Below the pieces are notes generated by a model. That model ran no database searches and was not told where the DNA came from. It saw only the letters and a program-made list of their open reading frames with translations. From the NCBI RefSeq assembly GCF_014947265.1, contig NZ_JADCNK010000009.1:1-64000 (forward strand): DNA of 64,000 nucleotides, read 5' to 3'. Each line of letters opens with the position of its first letter. Within the stretch, counting starts at the first letter, position 1. The stretch is from Pedobacter sp014947265. GTDB taxonomy: Bacteria; Bacteroidota; Bacteroidia; Sphingobacteriales; Sphingobacteriaceae. The position numbers and the translations under genes are program-made. Below are positions 9,013 through 18,489 of this stretch, piece after piece.

Positions 9013-9822
9013 ATGATCAGTCCAGCAGAGATTCTTCCCGGTGTAATATTCTATTCTTACCTTTCTGCAGAGCGGAAGGAGAAAGCATGTTTTTGGAATC
9101 ACCATACCTTGATCCTACAGGTCTCGGGGCAGTTTACCTTGGAAACCTCTACGCAAACCATTTCAATGACCGCAGGGGAAATGCTGCTGATCGGAAAAAA
9201 TCAACTGGGTACAATTACCAAAACACCGCTGCCAGGTGCAAACTATGAAACCATCGTGATATCCCTGCAGGAAGATCTGTTGCGCAGAATCGTGTTAGAA
9301 GAAAGGCTTAAAGCAGACCAGAAATATGTTGGTCCGCCAAATATTTTAATTCCTTCTAATGAATTCCTGCAGGGTTATTTTCAATCCATTGTTCCATATG
9401 CACGTAGTTCCGGCGCAGAGATGACCGACGAAATGGGCATCCTGAAGGTAAAGGAAGGCGTCAAATTGCTGATGCTTGCCATGCCGGTGTTACTTAATTT
9501 TTTATTTGATTTTTCAGAACCTTATAAGATCGACCTGGAAAAATTTATGCTGCATAATTTTCATTTCAATGTCCCTGTCGAAAAGTTTGCACAATTAACA
9601 GGTCGCAGCCTGGCGGCCTTTAAAAGGGATTTTATGAAGACATTCGGTGCTCCACCCCGTCACTGGCTTCAGGAAAAACGGCTAAATGAGGCTAAACACC
9701 TCATCGAAGCTAAACATCAAAAGCCATCAGCTATCTACCTCGACCTGGGCTTTGAAAGTTTATCGCACTTCTCCCATTCTTTTAAGAAAAAGTTCGGAAA
9801 GGCCCCAACTGAGTTCATGTAG
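9013..9822 (+). CDS. AraC-family transcriptional regulator
   Basis: This 269-residue protein has an N-terminal cupin-like sensing half and a C-terminal AraC double helix-turn-helix (about 175-269), with the signature LGFESLSHFSHSFKKKFGKAP. The gene begins with no spacer after the aldo/keto reductase stop (TAA then ATG), so it probably controls its own two-gene operon. The inducer is unknown. Confidence 0.9.
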   Translation: MISPAEILPGVIFYSYLSAERKEKACFWNHHTLILQVSGQFTLETSTQTISMTAGEMLLIGKNQLGTITKTPLPGANYETIVISLQEDLLRRIVLEERLKADQKYVGPPNILIPSNEFLQGYFQSIVPYARSSGAEMTDEMGILKVKEGVKLLMLAMPVLLNFLFDFSEPYKIDLEKFMLHNFHFNVPVEKFAQLTGRSLAAFKRDFMKTFGAPPRHWLQEKRLNEAKHLIEAKHQKPSAIYLDLGFESLSHFSHSFKKKFGKAPTEFM

Positions 9823-10010
9823 GAATATTCTTTTTCAAATAATCAATAAACAAATCGATTGCAAGACCGGTAATCTTGGAAGAAATGCTTTCCTATAAAA
9901 ACAATCCTGTTGAATAAGGAAAAACAATTCAGGCCCACCTTAACAACAGTCAAAATGTTGCACAATGGCCTCGCTTATTTCACTAGCTTTGACTCAGATA
10001 TACCATACAC

Positions 10011-11084
10011 ATGAAGAAGATCCTGATCGCCTTAGCCCTTTTTACCACTACCTTCGCAATGGCCAAGACGCCCGTAAGGTCGACCATCGATGAGCGTGTG
10101 GAACTGTTCAGTATCATCTTCCGGCTTGCGGGAAACCCCGAGTACAACATGAAATTCGCAAAGCATTATATCGCCGACATCAATGCACATTTTGCCCTTT
10201 ACAACAACGACCCTGTGATTAGCTTTGCAAAGGAACTTGCAACAGAAAAGAACATGGGCTTCTCAAAAGTGATGTTCCTTGCCGTACACTTAAAAAAGTC
10301 GAAAAACGGCTTCACCATAATCCCTGAGCAAAAAAGTAACCTCATCGGAAAATGGGATCCTGCTGATGCCGAAAAGTTCATCGGGCTCGTGAACAGCTTT
10401 TACCGCTGCTCCGGTTTCAACCTGTTCTTTAGAGCCCATAAAAAACGCTACACCCAGGCCACGAGGGACTTCGACCAATCAATGGATGGATTCGACCAGC
10501 AATGGTACCTTGACTATTATGGTGACCACCAGGTCGATTATAGGGTAGCCATCGGACTTGGCGACGGCGGGGCGAACTACGGCCCCAGCGTTACGCCAAT
10601 CGGAAGTAAACGAAGGGTCTACGCCATCATGGGCTCATGGACCTTCACCGCTGACGGCACCCCGCTTTTCGCAAGGGAAACCTACCTCAGCGACCTTATC
10701 CATGAGTTCAATCACTCCTTCATCGACCATATCCTTGAGCAAAGCCCAAGGATCGATTCTATGCTTAGTGCATCCGGAGAAATTCTATTGGCAGCTAGAC
10801 GCAAAGAGATGAAACTAGAGGGCTGCGAGGACTGGCACAGCCTGATCAATGAATCCCTGGTACGCGCCTCCGTCGTTCGTTATATCATAGACCATAAACA
10901 AAGTCAGAAGGAAATCAACAACGAGATCGCCAAACAAAGAGAAAAAGGTTTTACATGGATGGAAGACCTGGTACAATTACTTGGTGAATATGAAACCTCA
11001 AGAGCGTCCTACCCGACCTTTGAGCACTTCTACCCACGGCTGACCACTTTTTTCGAAAAGACCGCAACAAACATCAGCTGCTAA
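10011..11084 (+). CDS. secreted DUF4932-type putative zinc peptidase
   Basis: The 357-residue protein has a clear signal peptide (through FAMA, about residue 19). A zinc-peptidase HExxH motif is present as HEFNH at residues 231-235. The overall layout matches the DUF4932 family of uncharacterised Bacteroidota proteins, which I infer to be metallopeptidases. By eye, GC content is clearly higher here (for example 10550-10700) than in the neighbouring genes, which may indicate acquisition by transfer. No operon partner is evident. Confidence 0.7.
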   Translation: MKKILIALALFTTTFAMAKTPVRSTIDERVELFSIIFRLAGNPEYNMKFAKHYIADINAHFALYNNDPVISFAKELATEKNMGFSKVMFLAVHLKKSKNGFTIIPEQKSNLIGKWDPADAEKFIGLVNSFYRCSGFNLFFRAHKKRYTQATRDFDQSMDGFDQQWYLDYYGDHQVDYRVAIGLGDGGANYGPSVTPIGSKRRVYAIMGSWTFTADGTPLFARETYLSDLIHEFNHSFIDHILEQSPRIDSMLSASGEILLAARRKEMKLEGCEDWHSLINESLVRASVVRYIIDHKQSQKEINNEIAKQREKGFTWMEDLVQLLGEYETSRASYPTFEHFYPRLTTFFEKTATNISC

Positions 11085-11171
11085 CGAAAATCGACAAAAC
11101 TTTTTCAGTGTTAAGAGAAATCCCATAAACAAACAAACCCGACTATTTTCTAGAGCAAATCTATCCACTTT

Positions 11172-12014
11172 TTATTCGGCGATAAATATTTTCTTTTTGG
11201 CAATGTCAATGGTCAACACATTTCCCAACCAATCTATACTGGTCTTACCTTCGTAAATCAGTCCGTCAACAAATGCAACATCAAGCCCTTCCACCTTACG
11301 CAGATTATTCACTGTATTTAATTCGGAAAGCTTACCGATATAATAATTATTCTCCTTCTTAAAATCGCTTTTTACAGGAACTGCTTTAAAATCTGCTTTA
11401 TTTAGGGCCAAGGGTTCCATTAACTTTGAACTGAACCAAAATGATTTTTTTCCGGCACCACTATCCAATAATGTCTGGATTTTCAAAGTATTGTTCAATT
11501 TTATATATGTAAAAATATCAAGGGCTCTGCCCGCATAATCTGCTATCTGAATATCGATGCTTTTTTCATTTTTTGTTACTTTATCAAAAACAATCTTTTT
11601 GTTGAGATAATCAATCGTAAGCGGTGTGTTGATGAAGGGTTGCAGCGAAATAATTCCATCAATATCCCCAAAATCTAAATCAACAATGGCGTATTGCTGA
11701 TCTTTAAACTTTCTGTTATTCATTTCAAACCCTGTCGCATTATACAAATCAAGGTTCAACTCTTCTCCTGTCGCTCTGTGCCCGACGAAAAAATTACCGG
11801 TTTTTTCATTCTTGAGTTTTTGAGAAAATTTAGTAAAAATAGCATTAAGCCCTGCTCCGGTATCCAGAATAAAATTCCCCTCCACATTATTTATTTTTGC
11901 CTTAATGATGATATGCCCGCTGGCGTTCGTGGTAAAAGGCATTTGTGCATTAATTTTAAAAGAAAGAAATAGTAAGATAGAAAGGATGGTTACCGTAAAT
12001 GGTCTTTTTCTCAT
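11172..12014 (-). CDS. secreted retropepsin-like aspartyl protease
   Basis: The 280-residue protein has an N-terminal signal peptide and two retropepsin-like halves. Each half has an active-site triad: LDTGAG (about residue 51) and LDSGAG (about residue 183). Having both in one chain means that it can form the active site without dimerising, as in pepsin-like or tandem clan AA proteins. The substrate is unknown. It likely acts in the periplasm. Confidence 0.8.
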   Translation of the reverse strand: MRKRPFTVTILSILLFLSFKINAQMPFTTNASGHIIIKAKINNVEGNFILDTGAGLNAIFTKFSQKLKNEKTGNFFVGHRATGEELNLDLYNATGFEMNNRKFKDQQYAIVDLDFGDIDGIISLQPFINTPLTIDYLNKKIVFDKVTKNEKSIDIQIADYAGRALDIFTYIKLNNTLKIQTLLDSGAGKKSFWFSSKLMEPLALNKADFKAVPVKSDFKKENNYYIGKLSELNTVNNLRKVEGLDVAFVDGLIYEGKTSIDWLGNVLTIDIAKKKIFIAE

Positions 12015-12266
12015 TGTTATTTTTTTAATGCTTTGTTAGCTTGTTGCGATGGATTTATTTGATTAACAAATATACTTTATTTCTAAGCAATCAGCCCAGC
12101 ACATAAAAAGCCCCTGATCAGGCAAAAAAATTGGGGGAGTTTGAGAAGTTTAAGCCAAATAAAAAGTGTAATGTATTAAACGCTCCCATGATCTAAGCTG
12201 ATTTTACAGCGAAATAAGCGATAAAAAAAGAAGGGCAAGCGACCGTTTTACCGTGCTTGCCCTATT

Positions 12267-12343
12267 TGGCTCCCTCTGCTGGGCTCGAACCAGCGACCCT
12301 CTGATTAACAGTCAGATGCTCTAACCAGCTGAGCTAAGAAGGA
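12267..12343 (-). tRNA. tRNA-Asn(GTT)
   Basis: Reading the minus strand from 12343, the acceptor strands TCCTTCT and AGAGGGA pair over 7 bp. The D arm is GCTC/GAGC, the anticodon arm is TCTGA/TCAGA around loop CTGTTAA (anticodon GTT), and the T arm is GCTGG/CCAGC around TTCGAGC. The discriminator is G and CCA is encoded at 12267-12269. All four arms are intact. Confidence 0.97.
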
Positions 12344-12571
12344 GTGCTGGTTGTTTCCGAAAACGGGCTGCATTGTACTTTTCGGCACAATAAAGCTTGT
12401 TTGTTTTGGGAGTGCAATATTAGCGCTTTTAAATTATTTATGCAAAAAAACATTAAAGAATTATTAAAACACACTAATAATTAACCAGTTAAAAAAAATA
12501 TTTCCAGAGTAAATTGCCGGGCATAATCAAAAAGCCACCCTAAAAGGTATTTAACTTACATATTTTTCCTC

Positions 12572-14203
12572 CTAAAAATATTTGCTTGGCAGTGCATAGT
12601 ATCCCTTTCCGGATAACAGGCTGTAATCTTCCTCATACTGTTCCCTGTCATCTCCTGCAAAATTCTGCTGATGCTTATATTCACCTGAATGGATGAGAAG
12701 AAGTGATCTGTTTTTTGAATTTCTAACCACATCCTGCCGGGAATGGATAATCGGGGTCACTGGATCGCCTTTTTTTCCCCTACTTATCTTCGAGGTAAAA
12801 TTCCAGGCAAAGGAAATAAAATTCAAAGGAGGAACCTCTGTTCCCGGGATGCAATCTTGAGTAGGATAGCATACCAGGGTGATATCGGAGGTATGGTAAG
12901 AATAGGCATTGTTTTGTCCTGCAACAATATTCCTATATTCGATCCTGGCGTAAGGTTTATTAAATGGCCCATAATTGATTTCAAATGGCGCTTCTACATT
13001 AGTATCATCAACAAGGTACCTTAACCTGAAACTGATTGGAACCCCGGGATCGTCCATTGAATAAGTCGAATTTGAAGAAAGTACCTCTACAAAACCTGCC
13101 AGGCTGCTGATGGTTTTCAGATCGCTTACATTTTTATCCCCGTTTGGCCCTGTTATGGCATATTTAATCTCAGAACTTTCGAGGATCTGTTTTTCCGAAT
13201 CACTAAGCGAAGTACCTATCCCCACCAGCCCCTGCAGTATTCCGATCTGCTTGGTTATCGCATTATAAACCGAAGCGGAGTCACTATTGGATTCAATAGT
13301 CATAATGCCCATCCTTCCATAGGTTACGCTACTAACATAATATGGGCTTTTACCGCCGAATACGGTAGCGGTATCAAGTCCGGTAGGATCAAAAAGTTCG
13401 TTATAATCTGAAGGAACATCGACATCTACTGTAAAATTCTGCTGATAAAATTTTAGAATGAAGCCTGTGCTACGGGTAACTGACTGAGAACCCCCAGTGG
13501 TTGTGTTTCCCTGTTTGTAGAGAAAAAGATCAAGGTTTTTATTGTAACCATAAAGGGTTTTGATCATATCGTAATTAGAGAATGATGTCATTTCGAACTG
13601 GAGCCTTGCTGCACCAATTCTTCCTGGATTAAGGTCGTTAAGATCTTTAAGCGCAGCCCTTACAAATGCCCTATCGCTGCTTGGCCTGGCCATTACCGTT
13701 TTGGCTACTTTTGTTCCACTTACGGGCAAACTGGTTGACAGGTTAACGGGACGGATATTAGCCGAGATATTCGGAATGATACTTGGGGCAAAAACATCGG
13801 CGCGTATGCTGTTGCCATTCATTATGGCGCCCGGAAAAATGTTCAGTCCCATTTCTGGGGATATTACAAAAACATTTGATTTGAATGATTCCACGAACAT
13901 TACTTTATTCGGATCAGCACCAAAATCACTAACCAGTTCGCCAGTGCGGTAAGTGCCAGCGATTAATGGAGGCCCGTCGAAACTACCGCCATCCATTTTA
14001 CGCCTTTCCAGTACCGCGCCCAAACTTCCAAGGTTGGAATATTCATTATTTTTAACGCTAAAAGGGCTAAGAACAGATTTTTTTAGGCTCTTAAAATCTT
14101 TTGAAGCAGCGCTAAACAATGCATCCGATTCCATTTTGCGGCAACCCGATGCAATAAAGAGGATCAGGAGCATGACTCCTGATAAAATATTGATTTTTTT
14201 CAT
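12572..14203 (-). CDS. thiol-activated-cytolysin-like (CDC-like) lipoprotein, long form
   Basis: This 543-residue lipoprotein (lipobox with Cys21) shows the conserved landmarks of cholesterol-dependent cytolysins in order. They are NIFPGAIMNG (121-130, the YPGA element), YYVSSVTYGRMGIMTIES (288-305, the SSVAYGR core strand of domain 3), ITGPNG (350-355, near the glycine hinge) and DDPGVPISFRLRYL (384-397). About 140 residues follow the last motif, including LLLIHSGEYK, which resembles the start of cytolysin domain 4. The cholesterol-binding undecapeptide ECTGLAWEWWR is absent, so this is a CDC-like protein rather than a true CDC. It starts 2 bp after the S41 protease stop. Pore formation is inferred from the family. 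Confidence 0.82.
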   Translation of the reverse strand: MKKINILSGVMLLILFIASGCRKMESDALFSAASKDFKSLKKSVLSPFSVKNNEYSNLGSLGAVLERRKMDGGSFDGPPLIAGTYRTGELVSDFGADPNKVMFVESFKSNVFVISPEMGLNIFPGAIMNGNSIRADVFAPSIIPNISANIRPVNLSTSLPVSGTKVAKTVMARPSSDRAFVRAALKDLNDLNPGRIGAARLQFEMTSFSNYDMIKTLYGYNKNLDLFLYKQGNTTTGGSQSVTRSTGFILKFYQQNFTVDVDVPSDYNELFDPTGLDTATVFGGKSPYYVSSVTYGRMGIMTIESNSDSASVYNAITKQIGILQGLVGIGTSLSDSEKQILESSEIKYAITGPNGDKNVSDLKTISSLAGFVEVLSSNSTYSMDDPGVPISFRLRYLVDDTNVEAPFEINYGPFNKPYARIEYRNIVAGQNNAYSYHTSDITLVCYPTQDCIPGTEVPPLNFISFAWNFTSKISRGKKGDPVTPIIHSRQDVVRNSKNRSLLLIHSGEYKHQQNFAGDDREQYEEDYSLLSGKGYYALPSKYF

Positions 14204-14205
14204 TG

Positions 14206-15828
14206 TTAATTTCTTTTAAGTTTAAAATCACTGTATGTTTTTATCAGCCCTTCTCCAGTAGAAGAAAGTCCGATGTATTTCTTAATCTTTGGGCTTTCTA
14301 CGGTTCCGCCTGCAGGAACCTGTTTAACTGTTCCCAATTTCTTAATTGCGCTACCTGATGATTTTGTCGTAGGAGAAACGATGGCTTTAACTGCAGGATC
14401 GGCAATATCGGCAAAGTCGACCGTTACATCATCCATGGTTGAAATACCAGCAGGCAAACCATCAAAAAAGTCGCCTTCACCATTGGCATTCCTGGTCTGG
14501 TACATCGCAAGATAAACTTTGTAACGATCTATTTTTATATCAAAAAAACCCACAGGCTTTCCGTAAGTACTTACATTGCCCGAACCATCAGCAGATACAC
14601 CCACCAGCTGAACCTTTAGGTAAGGCTTTAATACATTGATCAGAAGCTCGCTTGCCGATGCTGTTTGACTGCTAACGATAAAACTTACTTTTTCCAGGTG
14701 CAGTGCATTTCCCTCGATCTCAAAATTATTCCTGTTTGCAGCAGGACTATAATCAATATCGTGCAACGTGGCCATCTGCCCATTAATATAAACAGGCCTG
14801 TTATCAAAACCCAATATCGGCTGGTTGGCAAGAAGATCAGCTTTTCCCTCCTGCATTTGGCTGTTGTAGTATTCCGTAAACATCAGTTTTCCATCAGCAG
14901 ACTGGGGGGCTATACAATTTGCAAGGTACCTGCAAGTATTTTGGTATCCCCCGGTATTATAACGTAAGTCTACAATCAGTTCCGATATTCCGTTTGCAGC
15001 AAACTGGTTCAGTACCGGACCGAGAAATTGTCTGGTATTTTCCTCGTCGGTAAAGCTTTTGTAAGCGATATAGCCAATTTTTTTGCTTTCAACATTCAGT
15101 ACCGAACTTTTCAGTACGGGACTGGGTACGAAATACTGTTTTTTAAGCTGTATTGTTCTGTTAACCGCAAGATTGTTCTCCAAGGTCTCGATAACTACAG
15201 ACAGGCCACCGCCATTCAGTGCAGAAGATATATAGCTATAATAGCCCGTTGAGGCAACTGCTTTTTCATTATTGATGCTAACTACCTTTTGTCCACGCCT
15301 TAGCCCTGCCTGCCAGGCGGGAGCATTCATGTCAACATATAATATCCTGATACCATCCGAAGTACCCACAAATGCCAGACCGAAGCCATTATCGTCACTA
15401 TTGTATCTGGGTACTGTACCGGCAGAACCTGTCTCAATCAATGATGAATATTTGGGAATCCCGGCAGCGTTTGCATTATATTCGAAAGGCTTGTTATTGG
15501 AAGGATTTATCGCAAACCTGCTTAGCGCAAATATTTCATTTTTGTAAATATCGATTTCATTACCCGCTGCCCCGTCATAAAATCTGGCTGGCTTAAAGTC
15601 CTTACCAGCCGGGAGTTCGCTGTTCCATAGGTAGATTTGTTGCGCATAGGCATAGAGCGAATCTAGATTGCTCATGATCTTTTCTTTTCTAACTTCTACC
15701 TGGGTTTCGACAGGTGGATCTGACGGATCTTTTTTACAGGAGAAAAACAAGGTCGAACAGCACATCAACACCATAACAGAACTGGCATTTTTTGCGATAA
15801 AACGGAGCGGAATGTTAAATTTTTCCAT
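14206..15828 (-). CDS. S41/PDZ tail-specific-type protease, lipoprotein
   Basis: This 540-residue lipoprotein (lipobox TLFFSC, Cys31) has a PDZ domain at about 150-215 (GFGLAFVG, AGLRRGQKVVSINN) and an S41 peptidase domain. The latter contains IVDLRYNTGG and the nucleophile motif SSQTASASEL (Ser at about 393). It cleaves proteins at the cell envelope. The gene is 8 bp after a short CDC-like gene and 2 bp before the long one. Since CDC-like proteins can need proteolytic processing, a maturation or control role is a reasonable inference. Confidence 0.88.
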   Translation of the reverse strand: MEKFNIPLRFIAKNASSVMVLMCCSTLFFSCKKDPSDPPVETQVEVRKEKIMSNLDSLYAYAQQIYLWNSELPAGKDFKPARFYDGAAGNEIDIYKNEIFALSRFAINPSNNKPFEYNANAAGIPKYSSLIETGSAGTVPRYNSDDNGFGLAFVGTSDGIRILYVDMNAPAWQAGLRRGQKVVSINNEKAVASTGYYSYISSALNGGGLSVVIETLENNLAVNRTIQLKKQYFVPSPVLKSSVLNVESKKIGYIAYKSFTDEENTRQFLGPVLNQFAANGISELIVDLRYNTGGYQNTCRYLANCIAPQSADGKLMFTEYYNSQMQEGKADLLANQPILGFDNRPVYINGQMATLHDIDYSPAANRNNFEIEGNALHLEKVSFIVSSQTASASELLINVLKPYLKVQLVGVSADGSGNVSTYGKPVGFFDIKIDRYKVYLAMYQTRNANGEGDFFDGLPAGISTMDDVTVDFADIADPAVKAIVSPTTKSSGSAIKKLGTVKQVPAGGTVESPKIKKYIGLSSTGEGLIKTYSDFKLKRN

Positions 15829-15836
15829 AATAACTG

Positions 15837-17009
15837 TTAATAGTAATAATCAACCTTGAATATGGGTCTGTAGGGCGAATTGTCTTTCAGGTATTTTAAG
15901 GTAAACTGAACCGGCACGCCCGGATCGTTTGCTGTAAATTCGCCCAGGCTTTCGCTGATGAAATTTGAAAGGCCATCATAACTTCCGGGATTGTTGATTA
16001 GCTGGGTTACGGCCCCTCCATTACTTCCCATCAGGTATACGGTTAGCCTGCTGGAATTGAATATACTCTCTTCTTCAAAGGTGAATGTTTCCGTTGTTTT
16101 TTTGAATATTTTCTTCACCACCTTTTCAAATGCCGTTTTGGTTGCAGCGCTGTTGGAGTTGGTTTCGATCATCAGAAAACCGAAACGGCCATAGGTTACC
16201 GAATTGATATACACAGGAGAAACGCCTTCATATACACTTGAAGGTGTTCTTGTGTAATCGATCAGCTGACCTGTAACAGGATCGGAAGGCATGGCCAAGG
16301 TAAAATTCTTAACCAGGTAGGTCAGTATCAGCCCGGTTGAATAAGAAGTTCTGGAATTTGCAGAATTAAAGGAGCTATTTACCGAAGAGAATAGTCTTTT
16401 TTCGTTCAAGTTATAGCCAAAAGAGAGCTTGGATTCTTCATAAGAATTGAAAAACGAAGATGTATAAGAGAAATCTTCCAGCTGCCTGCCCGAAAAGAAA
16501 GGATCCATCAGTGCATTTCTTAAAAAAACCCTTGTTTTAGAAAGCGACGGTGTATCGATTTTACCTGCAGCCTTATCAGATGGGAAAGAGGCCAAAATAT
16601 CGATAGGAAGTTTTACATAACCTTTTAAGGGCGAAAAATTTCCACTGGCTACCGAGGCACTCTTAATAATCGAACCAGGATAAACATACGATTCGTTATC
16701 TGGGGTTACCACCATTTCATCAGACTGGTATATTTTGGAAAAACCATCAGTCCAGCTGCTGTCTCTCAAAAAAGTAGTGGTATTCTGTTTTGCTCTGTCT
16801 AGAAAATCCTTTAGTTCCTTGTTTCGGCCGCCTTCAATCGTGATCATGCTCAAAGGTTCTATTTTAAGATTACCATATACCGAAGATAAGGGCAGGCCTT
16901 TTTTCAGTTGGGTATTTTCGGTTAGAGTTTCAGCGCGATCAATATCTTTTTTACAGGAAAGCAGGCATATAGCAAGGCTTAGCAACAGTATGAATTTATT
17001 GTTGTACAT
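15837..17009 (-). CDS. thiol-activated-cytolysin-like (CDC-like) lipoprotein, short form
   Basis: The ATG at 17009 is chosen because it starts a lipoprotein signal (CLLSC, Cys19). An in-frame start 24 codons earlier would place a terminator-like hairpin inside the coding region. The 390-residue protein has SYVYPGSII, YINSVTYGRFGFLMIETNS, YLMGSNGG and ANDPGVPVQFTLKYLKDN, the same motif series as in cytolysin domains 1-3. It ends about 12 residues after the last motif, so domain 4 is missing. That matches the short partner in two-component CDC-like systems. Confidence 0.82.
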   Translation of the reverse strand: MYNNKFILLLSLAICLLSCKKDIDRAETLTENTQLKKGLPLSSVYGNLKIEPLSMITIEGGRNKELKDFLDRAKQNTTTFLRDSSWTDGFSKIYQSDEMVVTPDNESYVYPGSIIKSASVASGNFSPLKGYVKLPIDILASFPSDKAAGKIDTPSLSKTRVFLRNALMDPFFSGRQLEDFSYTSSFFNSYEESKLSFGYNLNEKRLFSSVNSSFNSANSRTSYSTGLILTYLVKNFTLAMPSDPVTGQLIDYTRTPSSVYEGVSPVYINSVTYGRFGFLMIETNSNSAATKTAFEKVVKKIFKKTTETFTFEEESIFNSSRLTVYLMGSNGGAVTQLINNPGSYDGLSNFISESLGEFTANDPGVPVQFTLKYLKDNSPYRPIFKVDYYY

Positions 17010-17037
17010 ATATTTCAGATTTGGGTTAAACAACAAT

Positions 17038-17066
17038 GAGGCTGCCTGGCAAAGCCAGATAGCCTC
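17038..17066 (-). terminator. hairpin between the first two CDC-like genes (terminator or attenuator)
   Basis: A 13-nt arm GAGGCTATCTGGC pairs with GCCAGGCAGCCTC across a TTT loop, with one interior mismatch region. It lies 37 bp after the stop of the 17104-18285 gene and 28 bp before the next start. Only a short, weak T tract follows, so partial termination that sets a ratio between the two short proteins is as likely as full termination. Confidence 0.65.
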
Positions 17067-17103
17067 CTGTTTATTCATCATCTACTCGTAAATATTCTGT
17101 TTT

Positions 17104-18285
17104 TTAGTTACTATGTACCTGTACCTGAAATTTATTCCAATAAGTACTGAAATCGCTCAGGTAGTTAAGCGTGTAGTAAAGCGGAACACCTGGAGCCTGC
17201 CATGAGAATTCGCCTCCACCAGCAATGATCTGTGCAAAACCGGGAATCCCCTGTATGATTTTGGCCAGATCTTTACCTTCGGCACCAATGATATAGATAC
17301 TGATCTTTGCGTTGTTCAATACGTCGATCTGGCTTTTTGTAAGGTGTGCTGAAATATTCAACGAATCTTTAAGAACAGGCAACGGTAAATTGAATACCGC
17401 TTTTATACTGCTGGTAACAGATTTGAAACTGGAATCAGACTCTACTGTCATAATTCCCTTTCTACCATAAGTTATCGAACTAACGATTAATGGATCGTAT
17501 TGGCCAAATTTGCTTTTATCAATAGGATCTTTTAAGAAAGGTTTGTCGATAGGCGGCTCCAGGTTGACAGAAAAATTCTCCTGCGTAAATTCAGCACGTA
17601 CCCTGGTTTTATTGTTTGATAGTGCAGTAGAATCTTTGATATCAAGTTTGAACAAACCTGCAACTGAGACGTTTGCTCCAAATGACAGTTTTAGTTCCTC
17701 GTATCTTTTGAACGATTCCATTTCATACCTGAAAGAAGAAAGCTGTTGGCCGCTACCCACTTTTAGCGCAGCCTGAAGATAGGCCCTTTCGGCAGTTGGA
17801 CTAGGAGAAGCAAGTGTTTTAGAAATGCTATCGGTAGGAAATGAAGCATAAATGGTAATCGGGTTCCGCTCTGCCGCAGTAACAAAAACGGGCAAGAAGT
17901 TGGAAGGGTTACCAGCATTTTCGGCTTTGATTATCGCACCAAGGTAAACCTGACGACGGATGTTATCAAAAACAGCTGGCATCTCTGTAGACTGTAGAAA
18001 AAGTGTTTTACCATTTCCACTCGCCCATACACTGTCTCTGAGCACCTCAACCGTATTCTGCTTTTTCTGCTCTAGTATTTCGGCTATCGTTCTGGTATCG
18101 GATACGTTAACCTTGATCACTTCTGTAGGTAAGCGTTTTGCCCCTTTAAATTGCGAAATGTAACCTTTTGGCCCTTTAGGAGTGTTTTCCTGTGGACTTT
18201 TTTCCAATTGCGATTTTTTACACGCGTTGAAAAATGTCACGCCGGCTAGCGCTAACGCAAGCGTTAATAGATGTTTTTTTTTCAT
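17104..18285 (-). CDS. thiol-activated-cytolysin-like (CDC-like) lipoprotein, short form
   Basis: This 393-residue lipoprotein (FFNAC, Cys22) is the first gene of the cytolysin-like operon. It has VYLGAIIKAE for the YPGA element, LIVSSITYGRKGIMTVESD for the SSVAYGR strand, YIIGAEGK for the glycine hinge and QAPGVPLYYTLNYLSD for the last motif. It then ends, so domain 4 is missing. It differs strongly in sequence from the second short protein, which suggests different jobs or targets rather than a recent duplication. Confidence 0.82.
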   Translation of the reverse strand: MKKKHLLTLALALAGVTFFNACKKSQLEKSPQENTPKGPKGYISQFKGAKRLPTEVIKVNVSDTRTIAEILEQKKQNTVEVLRDSVWASGNGKTLFLQSTEMPAVFDNIRRQVYLGAIIKAENAGNPSNFLPVFVTAAERNPITIYASFPTDSISKTLASPSPTAERAYLQAALKVGSGQQLSSFRYEMESFKRYEELKLSFGANVSVAGLFKLDIKDSTALSNNKTRVRAEFTQENFSVNLEPPIDKPFLKDPIDKSKFGQYDPLIVSSITYGRKGIMTVESDSSFKSVTSSIKAVFNLPLPVLKDSLNISAHLTKSQIDVLNNAKISIYIIGAEGKDLAKIIQGIPGFAQIIAGGGEFSWQAPGVPLYYTLNYLSDFSTYWNKFQVQVHSN

Positions 18286-18489
18286 AGGATTAAATGTTAA
18301 TGGTGATAGATAGTAGATGTGATACTTTTTATGCTGATTTTCTCAATAGGATAAGGTTTAAGGTGATAGACTATTAACTAAAAACACAGTAGATAAAATT
18401 AGCAATTGTTACAATACGCTAATGATCAACTGTGTTAAGAAATTATTATGTTTTTTAAAGAAGTATTATTTGCTCAACTGCAAATTAAA

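Noticed and set aside
17009..17081. Longer N-terminus for the second short CDC-like protein
   Set aside because: It would put a hairpin in the coding region and move the lipobox to residue 43, out of reach of the signal-peptide pattern.
12572..18285. True cholesterol-dependent cytolysins
   Set aside because: The undecapeptide ECTGLAWEWWR and the Thr-Leu cholesterol motif are not present, and two of the three lack domain 4.
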